NCBI GenBank assembly: GCA_017622055.1
Contig: JAGARY010000041.1
Span: forward strand, 1-6,943
From: Treponema sp.
Lineage (GTDB): Bacteria; Spirochaetota; Spirochaetia; Treponematales; Treponemataceae
Direction: 5' to 3'
DNA length: 6,943 nt
Under the pieces are notes generated by a model, which was not told the origin of the DNA, searched no databases, and was given only the letters and a program-made list of their open reading frames with translations. Below, piece after piece: positions 1 through 5,724 of this stretch (position 1 is the first letter of the stretch; the number at the start of each line of letters is the position of its first letter). The position numbers and the translations under genes were made by a program.

Positions 1-486
1 ACTAGAGTACGATATTCTATTAAGCCATGTTTATTTGGTCAAAGAAATGATTATGACTTGTTAGAATTGGAAGTCTTTACAGATGGAACAATAGCACCAG
101 CTAACGCTTTGGCAGAAGCTGCAAAAATTGCTAAAGAACACTTTGCAATTTTCATTAATTTTAATGAAAAAGATGTTATTGGAACTGACGAAGACGAAGA
201 AGGTGATCAAGCTATTAATGCAATTTTGAACACTGACGTTCAAGAACTTGAACTATCTGTTCGTTCGTCTAATTGTTTAAGAAATGCAAATATTAGAACA
301 ATTGGTGAATTAACAAGAAAGACTGAAGATGACATTGCTAAGTTCCGTAATTTTGGAAAGAAAAGTCTTGCTGAAATTAAAGAAAAACTCGTAGAGTGGA
401 ACTTATCACTCGGAATGACAGATTATAGTCATCTGAAGAATGCTGCTAATCTAAGAAAGCAGAAGGAAGAAACAGATGAATCATAA
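1..486 (+). CDS. rpoA: RNA polymerase alpha subunit, C-terminal part (5' end outside window)
   Basis: The alpha subunit dimerises to seed RNA polymerase assembly; its C-terminal domain contacts UP elements and activators. The frame is open from base 1, so about 161 C-terminal residues are present. The first ~45 are the end of the N-terminal assembly domain (LELEVFTDGTIAPANALAEA matches the family's 'L.iei.TnGTi.PeeAl..A'). An acidic linker (GTDEDEEGD) follows, then the alpha-CTD. VRSSNCL, with its Arg codon at 262-264, matches E. coli VRSANCL, which contains the DNA-contacting Arg265. NFGKKSLAEIKEKL and LSLGM match the second helix-hairpin-helix and the family's end. A tail of about 20 charged residues follows LSLGM. 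The stop overlaps rplQ by 11 bp, the usual alpha-operon order. Identification is secure; the true start is not visible. Confidence 0.97.
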   Translation, partial: TRVRYSIKPCLFGQRNDYDLLELEVFTDGTIAPANALAEAAKIAKEHFAIFINFNEKDVIGTDEDEEGDQAINAILNTDVQELELSVRSSNCLRNANIRTIGELTRKTEDDIAKFRNFGKKSLAEIKEKLVEWNLSLGMTDYSHLKNAANLRKQKEETDES

Positions 487-985
487 AAATGGATTTAATC
501 CGCTTTCACGTACAACAGCACATCGTCGTGCTATGACACGTAATATGGTAACATCTCTTTTTAGATATGAGAGAATTACTACAACTAAAGCTAAAGCTCT
601 TGAAGTAAGAAAATCAGCTGAAAAGTTGATTACAAGAGCAAAAGTTGATTCAGTTCATAACAGACGTGAAGCAGCAAAATTTATTCAAGATGAAAAAATT
701 CTTAATAAATTATTTACTGAAATCGGACCACGTATGAAAGAAAGAAACGGTGGTTATACACGCGTTCTTAAACTTGGTTTCCGTCAAGGCGACGCTGCTG
801 ATGTTGTAATTCTTGAATTAGTTGATTACACATTAGAATCAAAAGAAGAAGCTGAAGATTCTAAACCAGCAAAATCAACTGCTAAGAAATCAACAAAGTC
901 AAAAGAAGTTGAAGGTGAAGTAAAACCTAAGAAAACAACTTCAAAAAAGACTTCTGAAAAGAAGGAAGAATCAAAAGCTGAATAG
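476..985 (+). CDS. rplQ: 50S ribosomal protein L17 with lysine-rich C-terminal extension
   Basis: L17 is a protein of the large ribosomal subunit. Residues 1-118 are a complete L17 core: the N-terminal region with LSRTTAHRRAMTRNM, then ITTTKAKALEVRK, LITRAKVDS, NRREA and the signature GGYTRVLKLGFRQGD followed by ILELVD. The core alone is close to E. coli length (about 127 residues). Residues ~119-169 form a low-complexity tail rich in Lys, Glu, Ser and Thr with repeated KKST/KKTS-like units; it is probably disordered and may bind rRNA. The ATG lies inside the end of rpoA and is preceded by AAGGAAG about 7 bases upstream, so translation is likely coupled to rpoA. The zinc-ribbon gene starts 24 bp downstream. 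Confidence 0.98.
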   Translation: MNHKNGFNPLSRTTAHRRAMTRNMVTSLFRYERITTTKAKALEVRKSAEKLITRAKVDSVHNRREAAKFIQDEKILNKLFTEIGPRMKERNGGYTRVLKLGFRQGDAADVVILELVDYTLESKEEAEDSKPAKSTAKKSTKSKEVEGEVKPKKTTSKKTSEKKEESKAE

Positions 986-1009
986 TTTTTGATTTTATAA
1001 GGAGTCGAT

Positions 1010-1252
1010 ATGTCAAAAAACCATCGTGGATCTGGAATTAGATCATTAGCTAATCATGGTCGTGGAACTTGTGGTATTTGTGGAAAAACAGATATTAAAG
1101 TTCTTTATGAACAAGAAGTAAATGGTCAACAGACAAATATTTGTAAGTTCTGTAAAGCTGCATTAAAAAACAAAGCTAGAGTTGAAGCTAGAAAAGCTGT
1201 AAAAGAAGCTCCAGCTGCTGAAGAAGCTCCTACAGAAGAAGCTAATGCTTAA
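1010..1252 (+). CDS. small zinc-ribbon-like protein, last gene of the alpha operon
   Basis: I do not recognise a named family. The 80-residue protein has a basic N-terminus (SKNHRGSGIRSLANHGRG), then two CxxC knuckles, C21-GI-C24 and C45-KF-C48, separated by 20 residues, as in a four-cysteine zinc ribbon. A basic helix-like stretch follows (ALKNKARVEARKAVK) and then an Ala/Glu/Pro tail (66-80). The start has a strong AAGGAG at 999-1004, and the gene lies 24 bp after rplQ with a terminator directly downstream, so it is very probably co-transcribed with rpoA and rplQ. Small size, basic charge, zinc-ribbon fold and operon position suggest a ribosome- or RNA polymerase-associated protein, but that is inference. 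The reading frame as a real gene is well supported; the function is open. Confidence 0.82.
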   Translation: MSKNHRGSGIRSLANHGRGTCGICGKTDIKVLYEQEVNGQQTNICKFCKAALKNKARVEARKAVKEAPAAEEAPTEEANA

Positions 1253-1276
1253 TTTTTAGTATTAGTTAGTTTTATT

Positions 1277-1315
1277 AAATCCGTCAAGTTTTGTACTGGC
1301 GGATTTTATTTTTTT
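1277..1315 (+). terminator. intrinsic terminator of the rpoA-rplQ-zinc-ribbon operon
   Basis: A 10-bp stem pairs 1277-1286 (AAATCCGTCA) with 1297-1306 (TGGCGGATTT), with one G-U pair (U1284-G1299). The 10-base loop is at 1287-1296. The 3' arm runs into a T-rich tract ending at 1315 and interrupted by a single A at 1308. It starts 24 bp after the stop of the zinc-ribbon gene and before the next promoter, as expected for an operon end. Confidence 0.9.
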
Positions 1316-1351
1316 AAATCAAAATAGATATAAAAAAGAAATAAAATAATA

Positions 1352-1380
1352 TTGATAGATTATAAAGATTAATGTAAAAT
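1352..1380 (+). promoter_or_regulatory. sigma70-type promoter for the PilZ-TPR unit
   Basis: TTGATA (1352-1357, 5/6 to the -35 consensus) and TAAAAT (1375-1380, 5/6 to the -10 consensus) are separated by 17 bp. The predicted transcription start is near 1386-1389, at or within a few bases of the ATG at 1389, which implies a leaderless or nearly leaderless message. The region is very AT-rich, so a chance match is possible; a TATAAA at 1361-1366 has no good -35 partner. Confidence 0.55.
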
Positions 1381-1388
1381 GAAAAGAC

Positions 1389-2258
1389 ATGGGAATTTTA
1401 AACAGTCATCACATTTCTAATTACTACGATCTTTTTAGGGACACAGAAATTGTTCTTAATAAATCTAATTTAAAATCTCTAAGAATTAATCCTCGCATGA
1501 TTTATGTAAAATGCAATGGAGGTCAGTGGCCTTGTATTATAAATACTACTTCAATGCAAATGGCTACAATTCTAATTGGAACTGGAAGTGGTGCTTATGT
1601 TGAATTTAACAAAAAAGAAAACTGTCCTGTAAGTTTGAAATATTGTTTTATGGATAGTGATAATAATCCTATTCAGTTTTTTGTGAATTCTGCAGTTCAA
1701 GAAATAACATCTTATCAACAGTCAAGGGAATTGGCATTGGTAAAACTTGTTTTTACTCAGCGTCCTCCTGATGATTTAATTGAAAGACTTGGTGAATTTT
1801 TGCAGGTTAATGATAATTTTAATAAACGTCATGATGAAAAGATTATTTTAACAAAGGATTCTATTCGTGAATTAGGATTGCCAAAAGAGGAATCTTACAT
1901 TTTTATTGAAAATGTTCCAAGAAAGTGCATTATAAAAGAATTGTATTTTTCTGGTGCAAGGATTTTGTTTGTTGGTGTTCCAAAATTTTTGATAAATAAA
2001 AAAGCTCAATTAAAACTGTTGTTTTTAGATACAGGTGAAAAAATCACTTTGGAAAGTGTAATTAAGGATGCTGCTTTCTTACCAAATAGGCAAGATATTG
2101 TAATAGCAACATTTGAGTTTAATAAAGAAGAAATTCCAATGTCTTATAAATTTAGAATTAATAAATATCTAACTTCATATTCAAAACTCATTATTGAAAA
2201 ACAGATGCAGAATGCTAAAGCTAGACAGGAAGCAACTGAAGAAGTTAGTTCAAAATAG
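1389..2258 (+). CDS. PilZ-domain protein, PlzA-like two-domain architecture
   Basis: PilZ proteins usually bind cyclic di-GMP and pass the signal to motility or envelope targets; in spirochaetes (Borrelia PlzA) a PilZ-like N-terminal domain precedes the canonical PilZ domain. Here residues ~1-135 form the N-terminal domain, ending in VKLVFTQRPPDDLIERLGEF. Residues ~140-265 form the PilZ domain, with IENVPRKCIIKELYFSGARI at its core. The binding motifs are altered: RxxxR reads R147-HDE-K151, and [D/N]xSxxG reads E184-L-Y186-FS-G189, so binding may be weak or lost. There is no signal peptide or membrane segment, so the protein should be cytoplasmic. No good Shine-Dalgarno precedes the ATG and the predicted promoter abuts it. 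The TPR gene follows after 18 bp. The family call is firm; ligand binding is not. Confidence 0.85.
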   Translation: MGILNSHHISNYYDLFRDTEIVLNKSNLKSLRINPRMIYVKCNGGQWPCIINTTSMQMATILIGTGSGAYVEFNKKENCPVSLKYCFMDSDNNPIQFFVNSAVQEITSYQQSRELALVKLVFTQRPPDDLIERLGEFLQVNDNFNKRHDEKIILTKDSIRELGLPKEESYIFIENVPRKCIIKELYFSGARILFVGVPKFLINKKAQLKLLFLDTGEKITLESVIKDAAFLPNRQDIVIATFEFNKEEIPMSYKFRINKYLTSYSKLIIEKQMQNAKARQEATEEVSSK

Positions 2259-2276
2259 AATCTTAGGTGAAAAAAA

Positions 2277-3428
2277 ATGAGTTCTTCAAGTTCTTTAGAA
2301 ACTATCTTTTATATTAAAGTTCCAGAAAATTTTGTTGCATCTGATGATGCTTTTAAAATTGATAATACAATTGAATTGCCTGTTCAGAAAAAAATGGATG
2401 AAGCTCCTGGGGATTTTAATGCTTCTGAAATTACCACAGAGCAAATTTTGGCGGGTATTTTAACAGTTTTAGCCTACGACAAAAATAATCCTCATTTGGA
2501 CTATTATCGTTCTATTTTATTAAAGGTAAAACCAAATATTAAAAAAGAATTGTGTGAAGCGGCTATTCTTAAAACAAAAAACGAAGATTTTGATTTAGCA
2601 GAAGAAATTTTCTTGGCTTTAGTTGGACTTGAACCAGATGATTCTGCAATTACATTGAATATGGCTTTGTTTTTGGATCAACGTGCAGATTCTTATAGAA
2701 ATAATGGTTTATTTGAAGATGCAGATGCCTACGATAATGATGCAAATTATTATTATGAATTAGCATTAAATGCAGATCCTGTAATTCCTGAAGCCTATTT
2801 TAATGTTGGATTTTTCTATTTGAAGCAACATAAATATATTGAAGCTAGAGATGCTTTTGAATCATACATTGCATTAACTTGTGATATTTCAGATGAAGAA
2901 CTTGGTGATGACGGTGTGTATAAAAAAGAAAGAGCACAAGGAATTGTAAATAAAATTAAAGCTTCTAACATGGATGATGAAACTTTTAGAGCTGCCTATG
3001 ATTATATTTCAAGAGGCGAAGAAGAAAAAGGTTTAGAAGAAATTAGAGTGTTTTTGCAACGTAATCCTAAAGTTTGGAATGCTTGGTTTATGCTTGGTTG
3101 GGGATTAAGAAGACTTGAACGTTATGAAGATGCAAAAAATGCATTTCTTGAAGCCTTGAACCATGGTGCTGATGAAAATCCTGACACATATAACGAGTTG
3201 TCTTTGTGTTATATTCAAGAAAAGAATTTTGAAGAATCAAAGAAGTGTTTATTGAAAGCATTGCAAATTGATCCTGAAAGTACAAAAGTAATTTCGAATT
3301 TAGGATATTTATCTTTAGCAATGGGCAACAAAGACGAAGCAAGAAAATATTTTACTACAGTTTTAGAATTAGAACCAAATGATAAAATTGCAGCTAATGA
3401 GTTAATGAAATTAGAAAGTGAAATGTAA
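2277..3428 (+). CDS. tetratricopeptide-repeat (TPR) protein
   Basis: This 383-residue protein is probably a cytoplasmic scaffold; no signal peptide or membrane helix is seen. Residues 1-55 are a non-repeat Ser-rich and acidic N-terminus. Helical TPR-like pairs cover about 90-168. Clearer TPRs follow at ~172-205 (PEAYFNVGFFYLKQHKYIEA), ~233-265, ~266-299 (WNAWFMLGWGLRRLERYEDA), ~302-333 (TYNELSLCYIQEKNFEES) and ~334-367 (VISNLGYLSLAMGNKDEA), each showing the W/Y-LG-Y-A-P pattern. An acidic spacer (DISDEELGDD, 203-212) interrupts the array. AGGTGA at 2265-2270 lies 6 bases before the ATG. Its position 18 bp after the PilZ gene suggests co-transcription and possibly partnership, but no function can be read from the sequence. 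No terminator is visible before the convergent gene. Confidence 0.88.
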   Translation: MSSSSSLETIFYIKVPENFVASDDAFKIDNTIELPVQKKMDEAPGDFNASEITTEQILAGILTVLAYDKNNPHLDYYRSILLKVKPNIKKELCEAAILKTKNEDFDLAEEIFLALVGLEPDDSAITLNMALFLDQRADSYRNNGLFEDADAYDNDANYYYELALNADPVIPEAYFNVGFFYLKQHKYIEARDAFESYIALTCDISDEELGDDGVYKKERAQGIVNKIKASNMDDETFRAAYDYISRGEEEKGLEEIRVFLQRNPKVWNAWFMLGWGLRRLERYEDAKNAFLEALNHGADENPDTYNELSLCYIQEKNFEESKKCLLKALQIDPESTKVISNLGYLSLAMGNKDEARKYFTTVLELEPNDKIAANELMKLESEM

Positions 3429-3432
3429 ATTT

Positions 3433-3873
3433 CTATTTAAAATCTAGACTGATGGAGTCTCCTTCTTGGATGTTGTTTTTTTTGAACCATCCTTGAGGAA
3501 CTTCTAAGGCATATCTTACAGAAACTGTACTTGAGATTGAAGATAAACTAAATGGCGTCATATCGTATATGTTTTTTATTACACCTTTAGAGTCAATGTA
3601 GGCGATTGATAGAGGATGAGGTGTGTTTTTCATCCAAAATGATAAAATCTGATCAGATTCAAAAATAAATAACATTCCAGTTCCATCAGGAATTTTTTTT
3701 CTTTCCATGAAGCCAAAGTTGCGTTCTTCGGGCTTTATGGCTAATTCTGCTTCCACTGTAATTGTTGAACCATCCGCTCTTGTGATAGTAATAGTTTTAA
3801 CAGGAAGTTTTTTTGCTGAACAACTAATTAAAGTAAATGTAAATAAAAGGCAAGTTAATATTTTGTTTTTCAT
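3433..3873 (-). CDS. DUF192-family lipoprotein
   Basis: The protein is 146 residues. Residues 1-18 are a lipoprotein signal: basic MKNK, a hydrophobic core, then the lipobox LISC with Cys18 as the lipidation site, so the mature protein is membrane-anchored outside the cytoplasm. The remainder shows the DUF192 (UPF0127) pattern: the E..IA.KPEERN.GFM.R region (43-58), GMLFIF (66-71), SFWMKNTPHPLSIAYID (78-94) and LEVPQGWF....I..GD.I (123-141). The biochemical role of DUF192 is unknown to me. The gene lies 12 bp after the secreted-protein gene with an AAAGGGA Shine-Dalgarno (complement of 3878-3884), and is the last gene of the minus-strand operon. Its stop is 4 bp from the stop of the convergent TPR gene. 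Confidence 0.88.
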   Translation of the reverse strand: MKNKILTCLLFTFTLISCSAKKLPVKTITITRADGSTITVEAELAIKPEERNFGFMERKKIPDGTGMLFIFESDQILSFWMKNTPHPLSIAYIDSKGVIKNIYDMTPFSLSSISSTVSVRYALEVPQGWFKKNNIQEGDSISLDFK

Positions 3874-3885
3874 ATAATCCCTTTA

Positions 3886-4449
3886 TTAAAGTTGGTCTAA
3901 AAACATTTGCTGCGTCATTTCTTCGGCAGATTTTTGAATTGTGGAATATTGTTGCAATTGATCTTGAATTTCATTGTTAATATACTTTAATGTTAATGGT
4001 TTTTCCAGAGTCATTGTTATTTCATCATTTTTCCATACTGATTTTTGTGGAGTAACTGATTTTGGTTCACCATATTTTTCTGTTAATGTTTTAAAAATGC
4101 TGTAGTGATCAATTTTTTCTTTATTCATATTAATTGTAATAATGTACAATTCGTCTTCATAGAATTGAAAATAGCAAGTTGTTAAAAAATTGGAACCAAG
4201 ACCATTTTGAGCGTTTGTTTCTATTAAGACTTTTTGTTTGTCTGGAACTAAAGAAACATCTCGGTCGCCTTTGTACCCAAAATCAGAGTTTTTAATTAAT
4301 TCATCTTTTGTTTCTTCTACAGACATGCCAAGTTGAATATTTGCAAATCCATTTGGTAAAGATGAATTTTGATTATCTTGTGAAAAAAGAGAATTTAGGA
4401 ATAAAAAAGAAAAAATAAATGATGTTATAACATGCTTAAATTTGTGCAT
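3886..4449 (-). CDS. secreted (periplasmic) protein of unknown function
   Basis: I do not recognise a named family. The 187-residue product starts with a signal peptide: a basic HKFKH, a hydrophobic core (VITSFIFSFLFLNSLF) and likely cleavage near SQ/DN around residues 23-25. The mature part begins NGFANIQLGMSVEETKDEL, the 'G...I.LGMS.EEV...L' opening seen in many secreted proteins that assess a short repeat-like fold. Later stretches (CYFQFYEDELYIITI, LTEKYGEPK, VWKNDEITMTLE, LTLKYI) resemble the same alternating strand pattern. The C-terminus is Gln-rich and helical. The ATG lies 6 bp after the stop of the CNB regulator with no recognisable Shine-Dalgarno, so translation probably depends on coupling to the upstream gene. 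Confidence 0.75.
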   Translation of the reverse strand: MHKFKHVITSFIFSFLFLNSLFSQDNQNSSLPNGFANIQLGMSVEETKDELIKNSDFGYKGDRDVSLVPDKQKVLIETNAQNGLGSNFLTTCYFQFYEDELYIITINMNKEKIDHYSIFKTLTEKYGEPKSVTPQKSVWKNDEITMTLEKPLTLKYINNEIQDQLQQYSTIQKSAEEMTQQMFLDQL

Positions 4450-4455
4450 ATTGTA

Positions 4456-5655
4456 TTATCGGAGGTCTTTTTGAACTTCTTGACTTTGTTTTCTTAAAAA
4501 GGCAGATTGTTTTGAAAGTTCGTATAAATCTTTGATAAAAATTTTGTTATCAACTAATTTGATGTTATGCCAATTTTGAAGATCGTAAATTGCTTTGTAC
4601 TGCTGATTTTGTGAAAGTCCACACATTGTTGCTAAATCTTGTGGTGTTATTGTTGTTTGATATTGACTATTTGTGTGGATTGAAACTTTTGATTTTTCCA
4701 TTTGAAGTGCAAGCATATCAATCATTTTATTTACAGGATCTTGAATAGCAGCATTGTCTATTTGGCGGTACATTGACCAAAGTCTTTCGGCAAGGGTTGT
4801 TGTAAGTTTTGCAATCATCTGAGGTTGTGTAGAAACCATTAGATTAAAGTTGTGAATATTAACAACCATAAGTGAACAGTCTGAATGAGCAATAGCATTA
4901 GCGGAACGAGGTTTGTTTTCTAGTAATGCCATTTCTCCGAACATATCGCCTCTTCCAAGCAAAGCAAGAGTAATTTCTTTTCCATCAACAATTTTTGTAA
5001 TTGCAACTTCACCTTGTTGAATAATGAACATATCTGCACCACGTTGAAAGTCTGAGAAAATCATTGTGTCTTTTGGATAAGAACGGATTGCTTCATTTGT
5101 AGGTTCAAAATATACCGCGTTAGTTTTTTGTTTTAGCTCAATAAATTTTCTTTTAGCAATTTCTGCATTTGGTCCAGTTGGTTTTGTTTTTAAATATTGA
5201 TAATATCCGTAAACTGCAATGTTAAGTTGTTTGCATTTTTCGTAGTATTGTGCGTTGTTAAAAATCTGTTCATAAGAATTTTGTACAATTGAATTTAGTG
5301 CTATTTTTGTGAGCATTTCATTCATTAGCCGCATTTTTTTTGCAAAAGTTTTAATAATTTTTAAAGCTACTGGATTGTTGTTTACAATTAAATCGGGATA
5401 TTGTTCCTTTTTTACCGAAATAGCTACAACATCTGTTAATGCAATTGCAGTTTCTACTTGGGTTTTTCCTGCCATACAAGATACAACACCGACAAAGTCA
5501 CCTGGACCAAATTTAATTGGGGTAATGCCAGAACTTGAAGTTTTAGTACATTGGACAAAACCTTGCTGAATAATGTAGAAATGATCTGAGTCTGATTTTC
5601 CTTCTACAGAAATGTAAGTTCCGCGATTAAATTTTGAAATTTGTAATTGTAACAA
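4456..5655 (-). CDS. Crp/Fnr-like regulator with two cyclic-nucleotide-binding domains
   Basis: The 399-residue protein probably binds a cyclic nucleotide and DNA. CNB domain 1 (~9-115) has the fold pattern (FYIIQQGFVQC, FGPGDFVGVVS), but its phosphate-binding cassette is degenerate: V57 replaces the expected Glu, and Gln66/Val67 stand where Arg is expected. CNB domain 2 (~190-300) is canonical: MFIIQQGEVAI, then FGEMALLENKPRSANAIA with E241 and R250 at the ligand-contacting positions. A helical linker (~125-185, including AVYGYYQYLKTKPTGPNAEI) looks TPR-like. The C-terminus (~303-376) resembles the Crp winged HTH (TPQDLATMCGLSQNQQYKAI, then INT-like wing strands KLVDNKIFI). The start is TTG, backed by GAGGGG (complement of 5664-5669) 8 bases upstream and a near-consensus promoter. 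It lies downstream of murB with its own promoter. Confidence 0.87.
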   Translation of the reverse strand: MLQLQISKFNRGTYISVEGKSDSDHFYIIQQGFVQCTKTSSSGITPIKFGPGDFVGVVSCMAGKTQVETAIALTDVVAISVKKEQYPDLIVNNNPVALKIIKTFAKKMRLMNEMLTKIALNSIVQNSYEQIFNNAQYYEKCKQLNIAVYGYYQYLKTKPTGPNAEIAKRKFIELKQKTNAVYFEPTNEAIRSYPKDTMIFSDFQRGADMFIIQQGEVAITKIVDGKEITLALLGRGDMFGEMALLENKPRSANAIAHSDCSLMVVNIHNFNLMVSTQPQMIAKLTTTLAERLWSMYRQIDNAAIQDPVNKMIDMLALQMEKSKVSIHTNSQYQTTITPQDLATMCGLSQNQQYKAIYDLQNWHNIKLVDNKIFIKDLYELSKQSAFLRKQSQEVQKDLR

Positions 5656-5680
5656 ATTATTTACCCCTCTAAAGTATATT

Positions 5681-5698
5681 ATAGTATAAAATTACTAT
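5681..5698. promoter_or_regulatory. candidate operator: perfect palindrome over the CNB-regulator promoter
   Basis: ATAGTA (5681-5686) and TACTAT (5693-5698) are perfect inverted repeats with a 6-base spacer. The half-site length and spacing resemble Crp/Fnr-type sites (TGTGA-N6-TCACA), though the sequence differs. It covers the -10 element of the regulator's own promoter, a position suited to autorepression. The region is AT-rich, so chance is a real alternative. Confidence 0.3.
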
Positions 5699-5711
5699 TT
5701 ATATTTGTCAA
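5683..5711 (-). promoter_or_regulatory. near-consensus sigma70 promoter for the CNB-regulator operon
   Basis: On the minus strand a perfect TTGACA (complement of 5706-5711) is followed after 17 bp by TATACT (complement of 5683-5688, 5/6). A perfect TATAAT (complement of 5678-5683) overlaps it but at an unfavourable 22-bp spacing. The start of transcription is expected near 5676, giving a leader of about 20 bases that contains the GAGGGG ribosome-binding site. The promoter fills the gap after the murB stop, so the downstream three genes can be expressed independently of murB. Confidence 0.75.
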
Positions 5712-5724
5712 TTTGAGAAAGGTA

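Noticed and set aside
61..243. Minus-strand open frame opposite rpoA
   Set aside because: It lies wholly antisense to a confidently identified gene and has no family resemblance or ribosome-binding site; a product of AT-rich codon use.
1316..1351. AT-rich run before the PilZ promoter as a possible UP element or origin-like site
   Set aside because: It shows only simple A/T richness, with no repeats or box motifs.
3088..3342. Minus-strand open frame opposite the TPR gene
   Set aside because: It is antisense to clear TPR coding sequence and its product has no recognisable pattern.
3446..3460. AGACT-GATGG-AGTCT hairpin near the convergent gene ends
   Set aside because: The stem is only 5 bp, it lies inside the last codons of the DUF192 gene, and only a short T-run follows on the minus strand; too weak to call a terminator.
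3468..3493. GGATG...CATCC with a T-run between the arms
   Set aside because: The T-run is in the loop, not after the stem, and the segment is coding DUF192 sequence.
4461..4466. GGAGGT on the plus strand near 4461
   Set aside because: It looks like a Shine-Dalgarno but is the complement of the regulator's last codons, and no plus-strand gene starts after it.
5309..5569. Plus-strand open frame opposite the CNB regulator
   Set aside because: It is antisense to the first CNB domain, with no supporting motif.
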